This document shows positions 54,703 through 62,487 of a stretch of 64,000 bases of DNA, one piece after another. The notes beneath the pieces were generated by a model, which ran no database searches, was not told the origin of the DNA, and worked only from the letters and a program-made list of their open reading frames with translations. Source of the stretch: Sphingobacteriaceae bacterium (GTDB lineage: Bacteria; Bacteroidota; Bacteroidia; Sphingobacteriales; Sphingobacteriaceae). Each line of letters begins with the position of its first letter. Positions within the stretch are counted from its first letter, which is position 1. The stretch covers positions 62,001 through 126,000 of the forward strand of contig JAHEGO010000068.1 of NCBI GenBank assembly GCA_024645045.1, given 5' to 3'. Made by a program: the position numbers and the translations under genes.

Positions 54703-54821
54703 ATTTGCGTAAAGGTATTATTTTTTTGACTTTTCTAACTATTAATACTGATTTGATATAAAACCTTTTATTTTAAAATAAATTGATATTCAGATAGTTG
54801 TGATTATTTTAATTTAAATAC

Positions 54822-54906
54822 TTAACATTAGCATAACATTAAAGACATATTTGTTTCTTATTTCTCTATTTCTTAACAATTCCTTAACATTGGCAATCTA
54901 TTTTAG
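54822..54906 (+). promoter_or_regulatory. Pho-box-like repeats and -7 element of DUF47-PiT operon
   Basis: TTAACAT (54822) and ATAACAT (54833) are spaced 11 bases apart. A second pair, TTAACAA (54873) and TTAACAT (54884), has the same 11-base spacing. The second pair ends 8 bases before TATTTTAG (54899-54906), one mismatch from TAnnTTTG, so it occupies the place of the -33 element. This is the layout of PhoB/PhoP activated promoters. The rest of the 224-base gap shows nothing further. Confidence 0.6.
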
Positions 54907-54926
54907 CACAAACAAATAAAGAAACA

Positions 54927-55574
54927 ATGTCATTAAACTCTATTTTCCAGTATTTCGTACCAAAGGATAAAAAGTTTTTCCCTTTATTCGAAGAAGCAAG
55001 TAATAACCTAATTTTAATTTCTGCTAAGTTGATTGAAGCGGTTAACACTACTGATTTAACTAAAAGACAAGAGATCATTAAAGAAATTGAAGTTTTTGAA
55101 CATGAAGGAGATAAAATCACACATGAAATCTTTCTTGAACTAAGTAAAAACTTTATCACTCCATTTGATAGAGAAGATATTCATGCATTGGCTTCAGCTA
55201 TTGATGATATTGCTGATTATATTCATGGATCTGCAAATAGAATCAATTTATATAATCTTACAAATATTACAGAGCCAATTAAAAAATTAGCTGAATTAAT
55301 TCACCAAGGTTGCAAAGATATTCATAAGGGTGTTGCTGAATTAAAAGATTTAAAAAACATTCGTAATGTAACTGATTCATGTGTGCGTATCAATAGCATG
55401 GAGAACCAAGCAGATTATATTTTTGACATGGCCGTTGCTGATTTATTTAAGAACGAAACGAATGCAATTGAGTTATTCAAAAATAAAGAAGTATTAAATG
55501 CATTAGAAACAGCTACAGATAAATGTGAAGATGTTGCGAATGTGATGGAGACAATTATCGTTAAACACGCTTAA
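54927..55574 (+). CDS. DUF47 (PhoU-like) phosphate transport accessory protein
   Basis: This 215-residue all-helical protein is of the DUF47/PhoU-like family found beside PiT transporters. Conserved stretches are EVFEHEGDKITHEIFLEL, TPFDREDIHALASAIDDIAD, and INSMENQADYIF. Such proteins are thought to modulate the activity of the adjacent transporter. It is 10 bases upstream of the PiT gene. The promoter has Pho-box-like repeats, suggesting induction by phosphate limitation. Confidence 0.92.
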   Translation: MSLNSIFQYFVPKDKKFFPLFEEASNNLILISAKLIEAVNTTDLTKRQEIIKEIEVFEHEGDKITHEIFLELSKNFITPFDREDIHALASAIDDIADYIHGSANRINLYNLTNITEPIKKLAELIHQGCKDIHKGVAELKDLKNIRNVTDSCVRINSMENQADYIFDMAVADLFKNETNAIELFKNKEVLNALETATDKCEDVANVMETIIVKHA

Positions 55575-55584
55575 TAATAAAAAA

Positions 55585-56643
55585 ATGAGTTTAACTCTTC
55601 TATTTACCGTAATTGCACTGGCATTAGTATTTGATTATATAAATGGTTTTCATGATGCAGCAAATTCAATAGCTACGGTAGTTTCCACTAAGGTATTGAC
55701 ACCAACTCAAGCAGTAATTTGGGCTGCATTTTTCAACTTTGTAGCATTTTTAATTTTTAAAGATCACAATGTAGCTAATACGGTAGCCAAAGCTGTAGAT
55801 ACTTCTCAAATTAATTTAGTTGTAATTTTAGCAGGTATTATTGCTGCAATATTCTGGAATTTATTAACATGGTGGCTGGGAATTCCATCAAGTTCATCTC
55901 ATACTTTAATTGGTGGTTTTGCAGGAGCAGCAATTGCTCACGGGGGTTTAACAATTGTAAATTTACAAGTAATTGGTAAAGTTGCTGCCTTTATTTTCCT
56001 TGCTCCTATTATTGGAATGGTGTTAGCATATATTATCACAATCATTATTATTCATATATGTAAATATGTTTTGCCTAGTAAAGCAGAATGGTGGTTCAGA
56101 AAATTACAATTAGTTTCATCGGCTGCATTTAGTATCGGGCATGGTGGAAATGATGCACAAAAAGTAATGGGAATTATTGCTGCAGCAATTGTAGTATACA
56201 CAGGTAGTGCAGGCGCAGATATGTCTCATGTTCCAACTTGGTTACATATTAATTTCCATGAAGTTAATGGTAAAAAAGTATTTGAATTACCAAATTGGAT
56301 ACCATTAGCATGTTACTCTGCAATTGCTTTAGGTACGATGTCTGGTGGATGGAAAATTGTAAAAACAATGGGCTCAAAAATTACAAAAGTTACACCATTA
56401 GAAGGTGTAGCTGCAGAAACAGCTGGAGCAATTACTTTATTTATGACCGAACATTTTAAAATTCCGGTATCTACTACTCATACAATTACAGGTTCAATTA
56501 TAGGCGTTGGATTGTCAAAAAGAATATCAGCTGTTAGATGGGGTGTAACTATTAATTTACTTTGGGCTTGGATATTAACTATTCCAGTTTCTGCTGCTCT
56601 AGCTGCTTTAACTTATTTTGTTATTTCCATATTTATAAAATAG
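55585..56643 (+). CDS. Inorganic phosphate transporter, PiT family
   Basis: This 352-residue membrane protein takes up phosphate with protons or cations. The two PiT signature repeats are visible as DYINGFHDAANSIATVVSTK (residues 18-37) and SIGHGGNDAQKVMG in the second half, with PSSSSHTLIGG and PVSTTHTITGSI as the paired serine/threonine motifs. About ten membrane segments are present. It forms an operon with the DUF47 gene and ends at a strong terminator. Confidence 0.95.
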   Translation: MSLTLLFTVIALALVFDYINGFHDAANSIATVVSTKVLTPTQAVIWAAFFNFVAFLIFKDHNVANTVAKAVDTSQINLVVILAGIIAAIFWNLLTWWLGIPSSSSHTLIGGFAGAAIAHGGLTIVNLQVIGKVAAFIFLAPIIGMVLAYIITIIIIHICKYVLPSKAEWWFRKLQLVSSAAFSIGHGGNDAQKVMGIIAAAIVVYTGSAGADMSHVPTWLHINFHEVNGKKVFELPNWIPLACYSAIALGTMSGGWKIVKTMGSKITKVTPLEGVAAETAGAITLFMTEHFKIPVSTTHTITGSIIGVGLSKRISAVRWGVTINLLWAWILTIPVSAALAALTYFVISIFIK

Positions 56644-56660
56644 CAATCAAAATATTATTT

Positions 56661-56695
56661 AAAAAAAGCTCAATTCAAAAAATTGAGCTTTTTTT
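56661..56695. terminator. Terminator between PiT gene and beta-barrel gene
   Basis: The stem AAAAAAGCTCAATT/AATTGAGCTTTTTT has a short CAAAA loop, and lies between convergent genes. It overlaps the last codon of the barrel gene. Confidence 0.9.
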
Positions 56696-57371
56696 AATTT
56701 TGTCCAGGACATTTATTTTGCTTTTTATATCGATAATCTTTTGTGCCAAAATTATAACTTAAACCTAAGCCAATAAATTGGTATTGATCCATGTTACCAT
56801 TCATTACTAGTCCATCGATGTCATCTGTAAACGTCCAATAATTTCGATAGAAAAAAGACAAATCAATTCTTTTGATTAATGGCTTTGTAAGATATATACC
56901 AATGGGAATTACCACATTTGCTTGATTTGTTGAATTGGTATCTACAATTGAATTTTGGATATGTGTTGATCTGTTTAAAATGCCCAAACCACTTGCAACA
57001 TAAAGCTTAGCAATTTGGTGGTCAATCAATAAATATTTAATGGAAGCATTTAAATCGTAGGAGTTTTGTAAATTATATTTACTTGCAAAACTTTCTCCAT
57101 AAAAATCACCTATTAATCTTGCGTCTAATAAAAGTGAAAAACGATAATTAATAGGTTTTTCAAAAAAGAGATCTAAGGCTAAATCGTTGTTTTCATTTGT
57201 AAAGTCAGATTTGGTCAATTGACTTTTGGTAATTTGCCCGATTACAAAACCTAAGCTATAAGGTGTCGTTTCTGCAGCAGCAGCGTATAAAAATTTTGAT
57301 TTTCGATAAGATTGAGATTGGCCTGCTAAGCAAATGGAGAATAGCAATGTCAATAGCAGTATTTTTTTCAT
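56694..57371 (-). CDS. Outer-membrane beta-barrel protein of unknown function
   Basis: This 225-residue protein has a signal peptide (MKKILLLTLLFSICLAGQSQ) and alternating hydrophobic beta-strands with aromatic girdles, for example FSLLLDARLIGDFYGESF, and YQFIGLGLSYNFGTKDY near the end. This fits a small outer-membrane barrel. The ATG at 57371 is chosen over TTG at 57395. It is divergent from radA across only 38 bases. No functional motif is seen; OprF/PorT-like barrels are possible relatives. Confidence 0.75.
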   Translation of the reverse strand: MKKILLLTLLFSICLAGQSQSYRKSKFLYAAAAETTPYSLGFVIGQITKSQLTKSDFTNENNDLALDLFFEKPINYRFSLLLDARLIGDFYGESFASKYNLQNSYDLNASIKYLLIDHQIAKLYVASGLGILNRSTHIQNSIVDTNSTNQANVVIPIGIYLTKPLIKRIDLSFFYRNYWTFTDDIDGLVMNGNMDQYQFIGLGLSYNFGTKDYRYKKQNKCPGQN

Positions 57372-57409
57372 TCCTAAAAGTAATTTATTTTTCAATATAT
57401 TTATCCATT

Positions 57410-58783
57410 ATGGCAAAGTCAAAAACAACCTATTTCTGTCAAAGTTGTGGTTATCAAGCTGCTAAATGGCTTGGTAATTGCCCTTCATGTAACCAATGGA
57501 ATACTTTTGTAGAAGAAGTAGTCGAAAAAAATTCGGCAAAAATTGAATGGAAGCAAAGTAGTTCAAATACGAGAAGTAATAAGCCAATATTAATTAATAC
57601 CATCGAAGATGCAGACGATCAAAGAATTGTTACGCATGATTTAGAATTGAATAGAGTGCTTGGTGGAGGAATTGTTCCCGGCTCATTGGTATTAATTGGA
57701 GGTGAACCTGGTATTGGAAAATCTACATTACTTTTACAACTCGCAGTTAGTTTAAAAAAATCAAAAGTATTATATGTTTCTGGTGAAGAAAGCGAGCATC
57801 AAATTAAAATGCGTGCAGCTAGAATAACAGAACGTGAAGCAAGCAATTGTTTTGTGTTAACAGAAACATCCACACAAAATATTTTCAAACAAATTGAAGA
57901 GTTGAATCCAGATATTGTCATCATCGATTCAATTCAAACTTTACATTCGGCTCATATAGAATCAACGCCAGGTAGTGTTTCACAGATTCGTGAATGTACA
58001 GCAGAATTATTAAGATTCGCAAAAGAAACATCGACACCAGTATTTTTAGTTGGACACATAACTAAAGATGGAGCGATAGCTGGTCCAAAAATATTAGAAC
58101 ACATGGTAGATACCGTGTTGCAATTTGAAGGTGATCAACACCATACTTATAGAATGTTGCGGTCTGTAAAAAACAGATTTGGATCTACTTCTGAATTGGG
58201 GATTTATGAAATGCAAAGTACAGGCTTAAGAGAAGTACACAATCCTTCTGAAATACTAATTTCACAACGTGCAGAAGATTTAAGTGGTATAGCAATTTCA
58301 GTGATGATTGAAGGTATGAGGCCAATGTTAATTGAGTCACAGGCTTTGGTGAGCACCGCTGCATATGGAACACCACAAAGATCAGCTAATGGTTTTGATG
58401 CAAAAAGAATGAACATGTTGCTAGCCGTTTTAGAAAAGCGTTGTGGATTTAGATTGGGAATTAAAGACGTTTTTTTAAATATTACAGGCGGTATTAAAGT
58501 GGAAGATCCTGCAATTGATTTGGGAATTATTGCTGCAATTATTTCCTCTCATGAAGATATTCCTATTTCCTCTAAAATATGTTTTGCAGCAGAAGTAGGT
58601 TTGTCCGGAGAGATTAGAAATGTGAATAGAGTAGAACAAAGAATTGCAGAAGCAGAGCGTTTAGGTTTTGAAAAGATTATTGTTTCCGCTTTCTCTTTAA
58701 AGGGAATAAATCAAAAGAAATTTAATTTAGAAATCGTTGCCGTTAACAGATTAGACGAATTATTTAAAGAACTTTTCGGTTAA
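57410..58783 (+). CDS. radA: DNA repair protein RadA
   Basis: This 457-residue protein is a RecA-related branch-migration helicase. The N-terminal zinc finger has C10, C13, C24 and C27 (CQSCGYQAAKWLGNCPSC). Walker A is GGEPGIGKST near residues 97-106, and the RadA-specific KNRFG motif is at 254-258. The C-terminal Lon-like domain ends FKELFG. The start MAKSKTTYFC at 57410 is fixed by homology; the frame stays open upstream, but that extension overlaps the divergent barrel gene. Confidence 0.96.
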   Translation: MAKSKTTYFCQSCGYQAAKWLGNCPSCNQWNTFVEEVVEKNSAKIEWKQSSSNTRSNKPILINTIEDADDQRIVTHDLELNRVLGGGIVPGSLVLIGGEPGIGKSTLLLQLAVSLKKSKVLYVSGEESEHQIKMRAARITEREASNCFVLTETSTQNIFKQIEELNPDIVIIDSIQTLHSAHIESTPGSVSQIRECTAELLRFAKETSTPVFLVGHITKDGAIAGPKILEHMVDTVLQFEGDQHHTYRMLRSVKNRFGSTSELGIYEMQSTGLREVHNPSEILISQRAEDLSGIAISVMIEGMRPMLIESQALVSTAAYGTPQRSANGFDAKRMNMLLAVLEKRCGFRLGIKDVFLNITGGIKVEDPAIDLGIIAAIISSHEDIPISSKICFAAEVGLSGEIRNVNRVEQRIAEAERLGFEKIIVSAFSLKGINQKKFNLEIVAVNRLDELFKELFG

Positions 58784-58822
58784 AATCTGCTAAATTATTA
58801 GCTATTTTAATAGACTAATGCT

Positions 58823-58830
58823 TAACTTTG
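58823..58830 (+). promoter_or_regulatory. -7 element of DUF4920 gene promoter
   Basis: TAACTTTG is a perfect TAnnTTTG 24 bases before the ATG at 58855. The -33 site is not clear. Confidence 0.5.
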
Positions 58831-58854
58831 TGTCAAATTAAAAATAGATATAAC

Positions 58855-59379
58855 ATGAAAAAATTGATATTATTTGCTGCAATTGCTATTTTCTTTGCAG
58901 CATGTTCTTCAGAAACTAAAAAAAGTAATGATGCAACAAGAGTAGAAACTGCAATGGGTAACTTTGATTCTTTTGGAGCAATGATTACACCCGATAGCAC
59001 AATTGATGTAACTACTTTACTAGCAGAAATTGGGAATGCGCCTACTTATGATGCAAAATTAAAAGCAAAAGTAGTAGAAGTTTGTCAGAAGAAAGGATGT
59101 TGGATGAATGTAGAATTAGGCAATGGTGAAGTAATGAAAGTTACTTTTAAAGATTATGCATTCTTCGTACCAAATGATAATACATTAATGGCAGGGAAAG
59201 AAGTGATTATGCAGGGTACTGCTAAATTTGCTACGATCTCTGTTGAAGACCAAAAACATTATGCAGAAGATGGTGGTGCAACTAAAGCAGAAATGGATGC
59301 TATTAGAGAACCAAAAAATGAAATTACATTTGAAGCAACAGGTGTATTAGTACCTGTTTCAGCCGAAACAACTAAATAA
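58855..59379 (+). CDS. DUF4920 lipoprotein
   Basis: This 174-residue protein has a lipoprotein signal: MKKLILFAAIAIFFAACSS, with the lipid-carrying cysteine at residue 17. The mature part carries DUF4920 features, including VVEVCQKKGCWMNVEL (a CxxxxCWM pattern), VTFKDYAFFVPND and KEVIMQGTAKFATISVED. The two cysteines could bind metal or form a disulfide; the role is unknown. It has its own promoter and terminator, so it is monocistronic. Confidence 0.88.
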   Translation: MKKLILFAAIAIFFAACSSETKKSNDATRVETAMGNFDSFGAMITPDSTIDVTTLLAEIGNAPTYDAKLKAKVVEVCQKKGCWMNVELGNGEVMKVTFKDYAFFVPNDNTLMAGKEVIMQGTAKFATISVEDQKHYAEDGGATKAEMDAIREPKNEITFEATGVLVPVSAETTK

Positions 59380-59398
59380 TTTTAAATTATAAATATTT

Positions 59399-59427
59399 AA
59401 AAGGCCTTGAATTTTCAAGGCCTTTTT
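59399..59427. terminator. Terminator between DUF4920 gene and methyltransferase gene
   Basis: The stem AAAAGGCCTTGA/TCAAGGCCTTTT has an ATTT loop and T/A tails, shared by convergent genes. Confidence 0.9.
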
Positions 59428-60213
59428 TTATTTATATAAAATAGTGAAATTTTCTTTTGCTTGGCCTTTTTTGAAAAAAACCAATCCAATAAAATACAAA
59501 TCAATTGTAATGGTTACTCTTGAGTTAGATTTAATTATTTTCCAAGCATCCATCATTTCTTCAGACCAATAAATGTCGTCAAAAATAAAAATACTATTTT
59601 CGTTTGCTTTTTCAAGTGCTAATTCAAAGTAACGCAGTGTTGCTTCTTTGGTATGGTTACCATCAAAATAAACAAAGTCAACAAAGTTGATTGTGTTTAA
59701 TAATGCAGGAAATTCAATGTCAAAATTTCCTTCTTTTGCGATGATATTTTTGAAGCCAAGTTTGTTGAATGTTTCCTGAGCAATAGCAAGGGTATTAGGG
59801 CAGCCTTCTAATGTATAAATCTTTTCCGTGCTTGCAGTAGCTAAATAACTTGTGGTAATTCCCAGAGAAGTACCTAATTCAATGATATTTTTAGGTTTTT
59901 TTGATTGAATGATTCGATAATAAAGGGCCGCGTATTTACTTGGCTTTAATGCATTTTTCGCAATGCTTTTAACTTCTTTTATGCGATTATTATTTTGTTG
60001 TGATCCAGCGCCTAAATCTTTTATTTCAATTTTTCTATCATCCAACAAAAGCTTTTTTCTGATATTTTCTATCTGAGCAATTTTTTCATTCGAAACCTTT
60101 TGATATAATATTTGTTCTAAAAATTGATATACAAATGGTGAATGTGTTCCGTGTAAAGTATTTGCACGAATGCTATATTTTAGAAAGAAATAGGCTTGTT
60201 TGAAAATATTCAT
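59428..60213 (-). CDS. Class I SAM-dependent methyltransferase
   Basis: This 261-residue protein has a Rossmann-type SAM site: KNIIELGTSLGITTSYLATA, then IYTLEGCPNTLAIAQETF and VDFVYFDGNHTKEATLRYF. The segment FIFDDIYWSEEMMDAW resembles motifs of O-methyltransferases acting on small molecules. The first 70 residues include an amphipathic SIRANTLHGTHSPFVYQFLEQ that I recall from related Bacteroidota proteins. The substrate is unknown. It is distinct from the O-methyltransferase at 17.7 kb, with little visible similarity beyond the fold. Confidence 0.85.
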   Translation of the reverse strand: MNIFKQAYFFLKYSIRANTLHGTHSPFVYQFLEQILYQKVSNEKIAQIENIRKKLLLDDRKIEIKDLGAGSQQNNNRIKEVKSIAKNALKPSKYAALYYRIIQSKKPKNIIELGTSLGITTSYLATASTEKIYTLEGCPNTLAIAQETFNKLGFKNIIAKEGNFDIEFPALLNTINFVDFVYFDGNHTKEATLRYFELALEKANENSIFIFDDIYWSEEMMDAWKIIKSNSRVTITIDLYFIGLVFFKKGQAKENFTILYK

Positions 60214-60251
60214 CGAATAAAAATAAGCTATTATATTTCTTTTGACAACAT

Positions 60252-60283
60252 TTTGAATATTAATTTATAATTCTTTAGTTTAG
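60252..60283 (+). promoter_or_regulatory. Promoter of the SirB1-like gene
   Basis: TTTG (60252-60255), 20 bases, TAGTTTAG (60276-60283; one mismatch to TAnnTTTG). The ATG at 60290 lies 6 bases after the element, so the mRNA may be leaderless or nearly so. Confidence 0.5.
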
Positions 60284-60289
60284 TGTGTA

Positions 60290-61183
60290 ATGAGCAATTC
60301 AAAAGAAATAGCAGCTATCATTTCCTTATTAGATGATCCAGATCCAATCATCTTTGAACAAATTTCAAAGAAAATTTTAAGTCTAGGAACAACTATCATT
60401 CCAATGCTTGAAAGCCAATGGGAGCAGTCATTAGATGCACTGCTACAAAATCGAATTGAGCAACTCATTCACCAAATTCAGTATAATACGGTGAAAGAAG
60501 AATTAAAGACATGGGCAAGTTCAGGTTCTTTTGATTTACTTACTGGCTTCATTACTATTGCAAGACTTCAGTACCCAGAGTTAGACGAACAAAAATTAAT
60601 TAATCAAATTGAAGCGATTAAAAGAGATGCTTGGATAGAATTAAGGTATGATACCAGTCCTTTGGAAAAGGTTAAAATTCTAAATCATGTATTTTATTCT
60701 ATAAATGGATTTACAGGGAATACCGCAAATTTTCACGACCCTCAAAATTCTTATATAAACAATGTATTGGAATCTAGAAGGGGAAATCAAATTTCTTTAG
60801 CTGTTATCTATTCTATTGTTGCACAGCGTTTAGATATTCCAATTTATGGCGTTAATTTGCCACAGCATTTTGTATTAGCATACTTAGACGAAAAGCAGGA
60901 ATATCCTCATATTTCAAGCGGAGAAGCGAATGGGATATTATTTTATATCAATGCATTTAATAAGGGTTCGGTTTTTAATCGAAGAGATGTTGATCATTTT
61001 TTAAAGCAATTGGAGATACAACCTGAACCGTACTTTTATAACCCATGTAGTAATATACAAATCATCAAAAGAATTTTAAGAAATTTGATCAGTGCTTATG
61101 AAAAACAAAGCAACATAGAAAAAGCGACGGAAATTGAGGAGCTCTTAACTATGTTGCTTAACATTGAACCAGATAAAAATTAA
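60290..61183 (+). CDS. SirB1-like transglutaminase-fold protein
   Basis: This 297-residue protein matches the Transglut_core2/SirB1 family through GFTGNTANFHDPQNSYINNV, LESRRGNQISLAVIYSIVAQ and YGVNLPQHFVLAYL. SirB1-like proteins share the transglutaminase fold, but the catalytic cysteine is not obvious here. The first 75 residues are helical and resemble HEAT-like packing (SNSKEIAAIISLLDDPDPI). The C-terminus ends in helices that may be TPR-like. The role is unknown. The 3' end is 1 base from convergent pepP. Confidence 0.82.
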   Translation: MSNSKEIAAIISLLDDPDPIIFEQISKKILSLGTTIIPMLESQWEQSLDALLQNRIEQLIHQIQYNTVKEELKTWASSGSFDLLTGFITIARLQYPELDEQKLINQIEAIKRDAWIELRYDTSPLEKVKILNHVFYSINGFTGNTANFHDPQNSYINNVLESRRGNQISLAVIYSIVAQRLDIPIYGVNLPQHFVLAYLDEKQEYPHISSGEANGILFYINAFNKGSVFNRRDVDHFLKQLEIQPEPYFYNPCSNIQIIKRILRNLISAYEKQSNIEKATEIEELLTMLLNIEPDKN

Positions 61184-61184
61184 T

Positions 61185-62474
61185 TTATTCGTTCATTAAA
61201 TTTTCAATTTCTTCTGCTGTAATTGGAATATTTTGCATCAAATCTATATTTCCATTTGTTGTAATTAAGATATCGTTTTCTAAACGAATACCAAGTCCTT
61301 CTTCAGGAATATAAATACCAGGCTCACATGTGAAAATCATTCCAGCCTTCATTTTTTCGTATCGATTACCGATATCATGAACGTCTAAACCTAAGAAGTG
61401 AGAAGTGCCATGCATAAAATATTTTTTATATAAAGGCATATTTGGATCCTGTTTTGCAACATCATGTTTATCAATTAAACCTAAATTGATTAATTCAGAT
61501 TGCATAATTAAACCAACTTCTTTGTGGTATTCATCTAAGATAGTGCCTTCCACGAGCATTTGCTTTGCATCAGTCATTACCTTCAGAACTGCATTATATA
61601 CTGCTTTTTGTCTTGCACTAAATCTTCCATTAACAGGAACTGACCTCGACAAATCTGCATTGTAATTTGCATACTCTGCACCAAAGTCAAATAAAATTAC
61701 ATCACCATCATTACATATTTGGTTGTTGTCATTATAATGTAAAACGCATGCATTTTTACCTGATGCAATGATTGGATTGTACGCATGTCCAGTTGCTCTA
61801 TTCTTGATAAACTCATGAATGATTTCCGCTTCAATTTCGTATTCTGTAACTCCAGGTTTTACAAATTTTAAAACTCTTCTAAATGCCTTTTCAGTAATGT
61901 CACATGCAATTTGTAAAAGTTCTACTTCATAACCAGATTTTACCGCTCTTAAAGTTCTAAAAATAGGAGCTGCTCTGTGGTATTGGTGTAGCGGATATTG
62001 TTCTTTAAGTTCTTTTGCAAAACGCAACTCTCTGTATGGGTTGCTATGAACATAGCGATCGTTTTCGTTGGTGTTAAGGTATACATTTTCACAATGGTGC
62101 ATTAACATTGGAAGAATAGTTTTGAACTCTTCAATCCAACATACTGTATGTATTCCTGAAGCAGCTGTTGCCTCTTCCTTTGTATATTTATGACCTTCCC
62201 AAACCGCAATGTGTTCATTGGTTTTTTTCAAAAACAATACTTCTTTATATGCTGGAATCGGGCAATCAGGGAATAATATTAAAACACTTTCTTCTTGATC
62301 AATTCCAGATAACCAAAATAAATCTGGATTTTGATGAAAAGGATATGCTTGGTCACCGCTTCTAGGAAATTCATCGTTAGAATGAATGATTACCATCGAG
62401 CTAGGTTTTAGTTTTTCTACAAATCTTTTTCTGTTTTCAAAAAAGAGTGCTGAGTCTATCGAATGATATTTCAT
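61185..62474 (-). CDS. pepP: Xaa-Pro aminopeptidase (M24B)
   Basis: This 429-residue enzyme removes N-terminal residues before proline. The metal ligands of the pita-bread fold are seen in LFDFGAEYANYNADLSRSVP, HGTSHFLGLDVHD, FTCEPGIYIPEEG and IRLENDILIT. The N-terminal domain (FENRKRFVEKLKPSSMVIIH) is that of aminopeptidase P. Length is normal. It lies 13 bases downstream of the TlpA-type lipoprotein gene in a minus-strand run. Confidence 0.95.
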   Translation of the reverse strand: MKYHSIDSALFFENRKRFVEKLKPSSMVIIHSNDEFPRSGDQAYPFHQNPDLFWLSGIDQEESVLILFPDCPIPAYKEVLFLKKTNEHIAVWEGHKYTKEEATAASGIHTVCWIEEFKTILPMLMHHCENVYLNTNENDRYVHSNPYRELRFAKELKEQYPLHQYHRAAPIFRTLRAVKSGYEVELLQIACDITEKAFRRVLKFVKPGVTEYEIEAEIIHEFIKNRATGHAYNPIIASGKNACVLHYNDNNQICNDGDVILFDFGAEYANYNADLSRSVPVNGRFSARQKAVYNAVLKVMTDAKQMLVEGTILDEYHKEVGLIMQSELINLGLIDKHDVAKQDPNMPLYKKYFMHGTSHFLGLDVHDIGNRYEKMKAGMIFTCEPGIYIPEEGLGIRLENDILITTNGNIDLMQNIPITAEEIENLMNE

Positions 62475-62487
62475 AATTAATAGTTAT

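Noticed and set aside
57263-57409. N-terminal extension of radA
   Set aside because: The extension overlaps the barrel gene and lacks homology; RadA begins at the zinc finger start MAKSKTTYFC.
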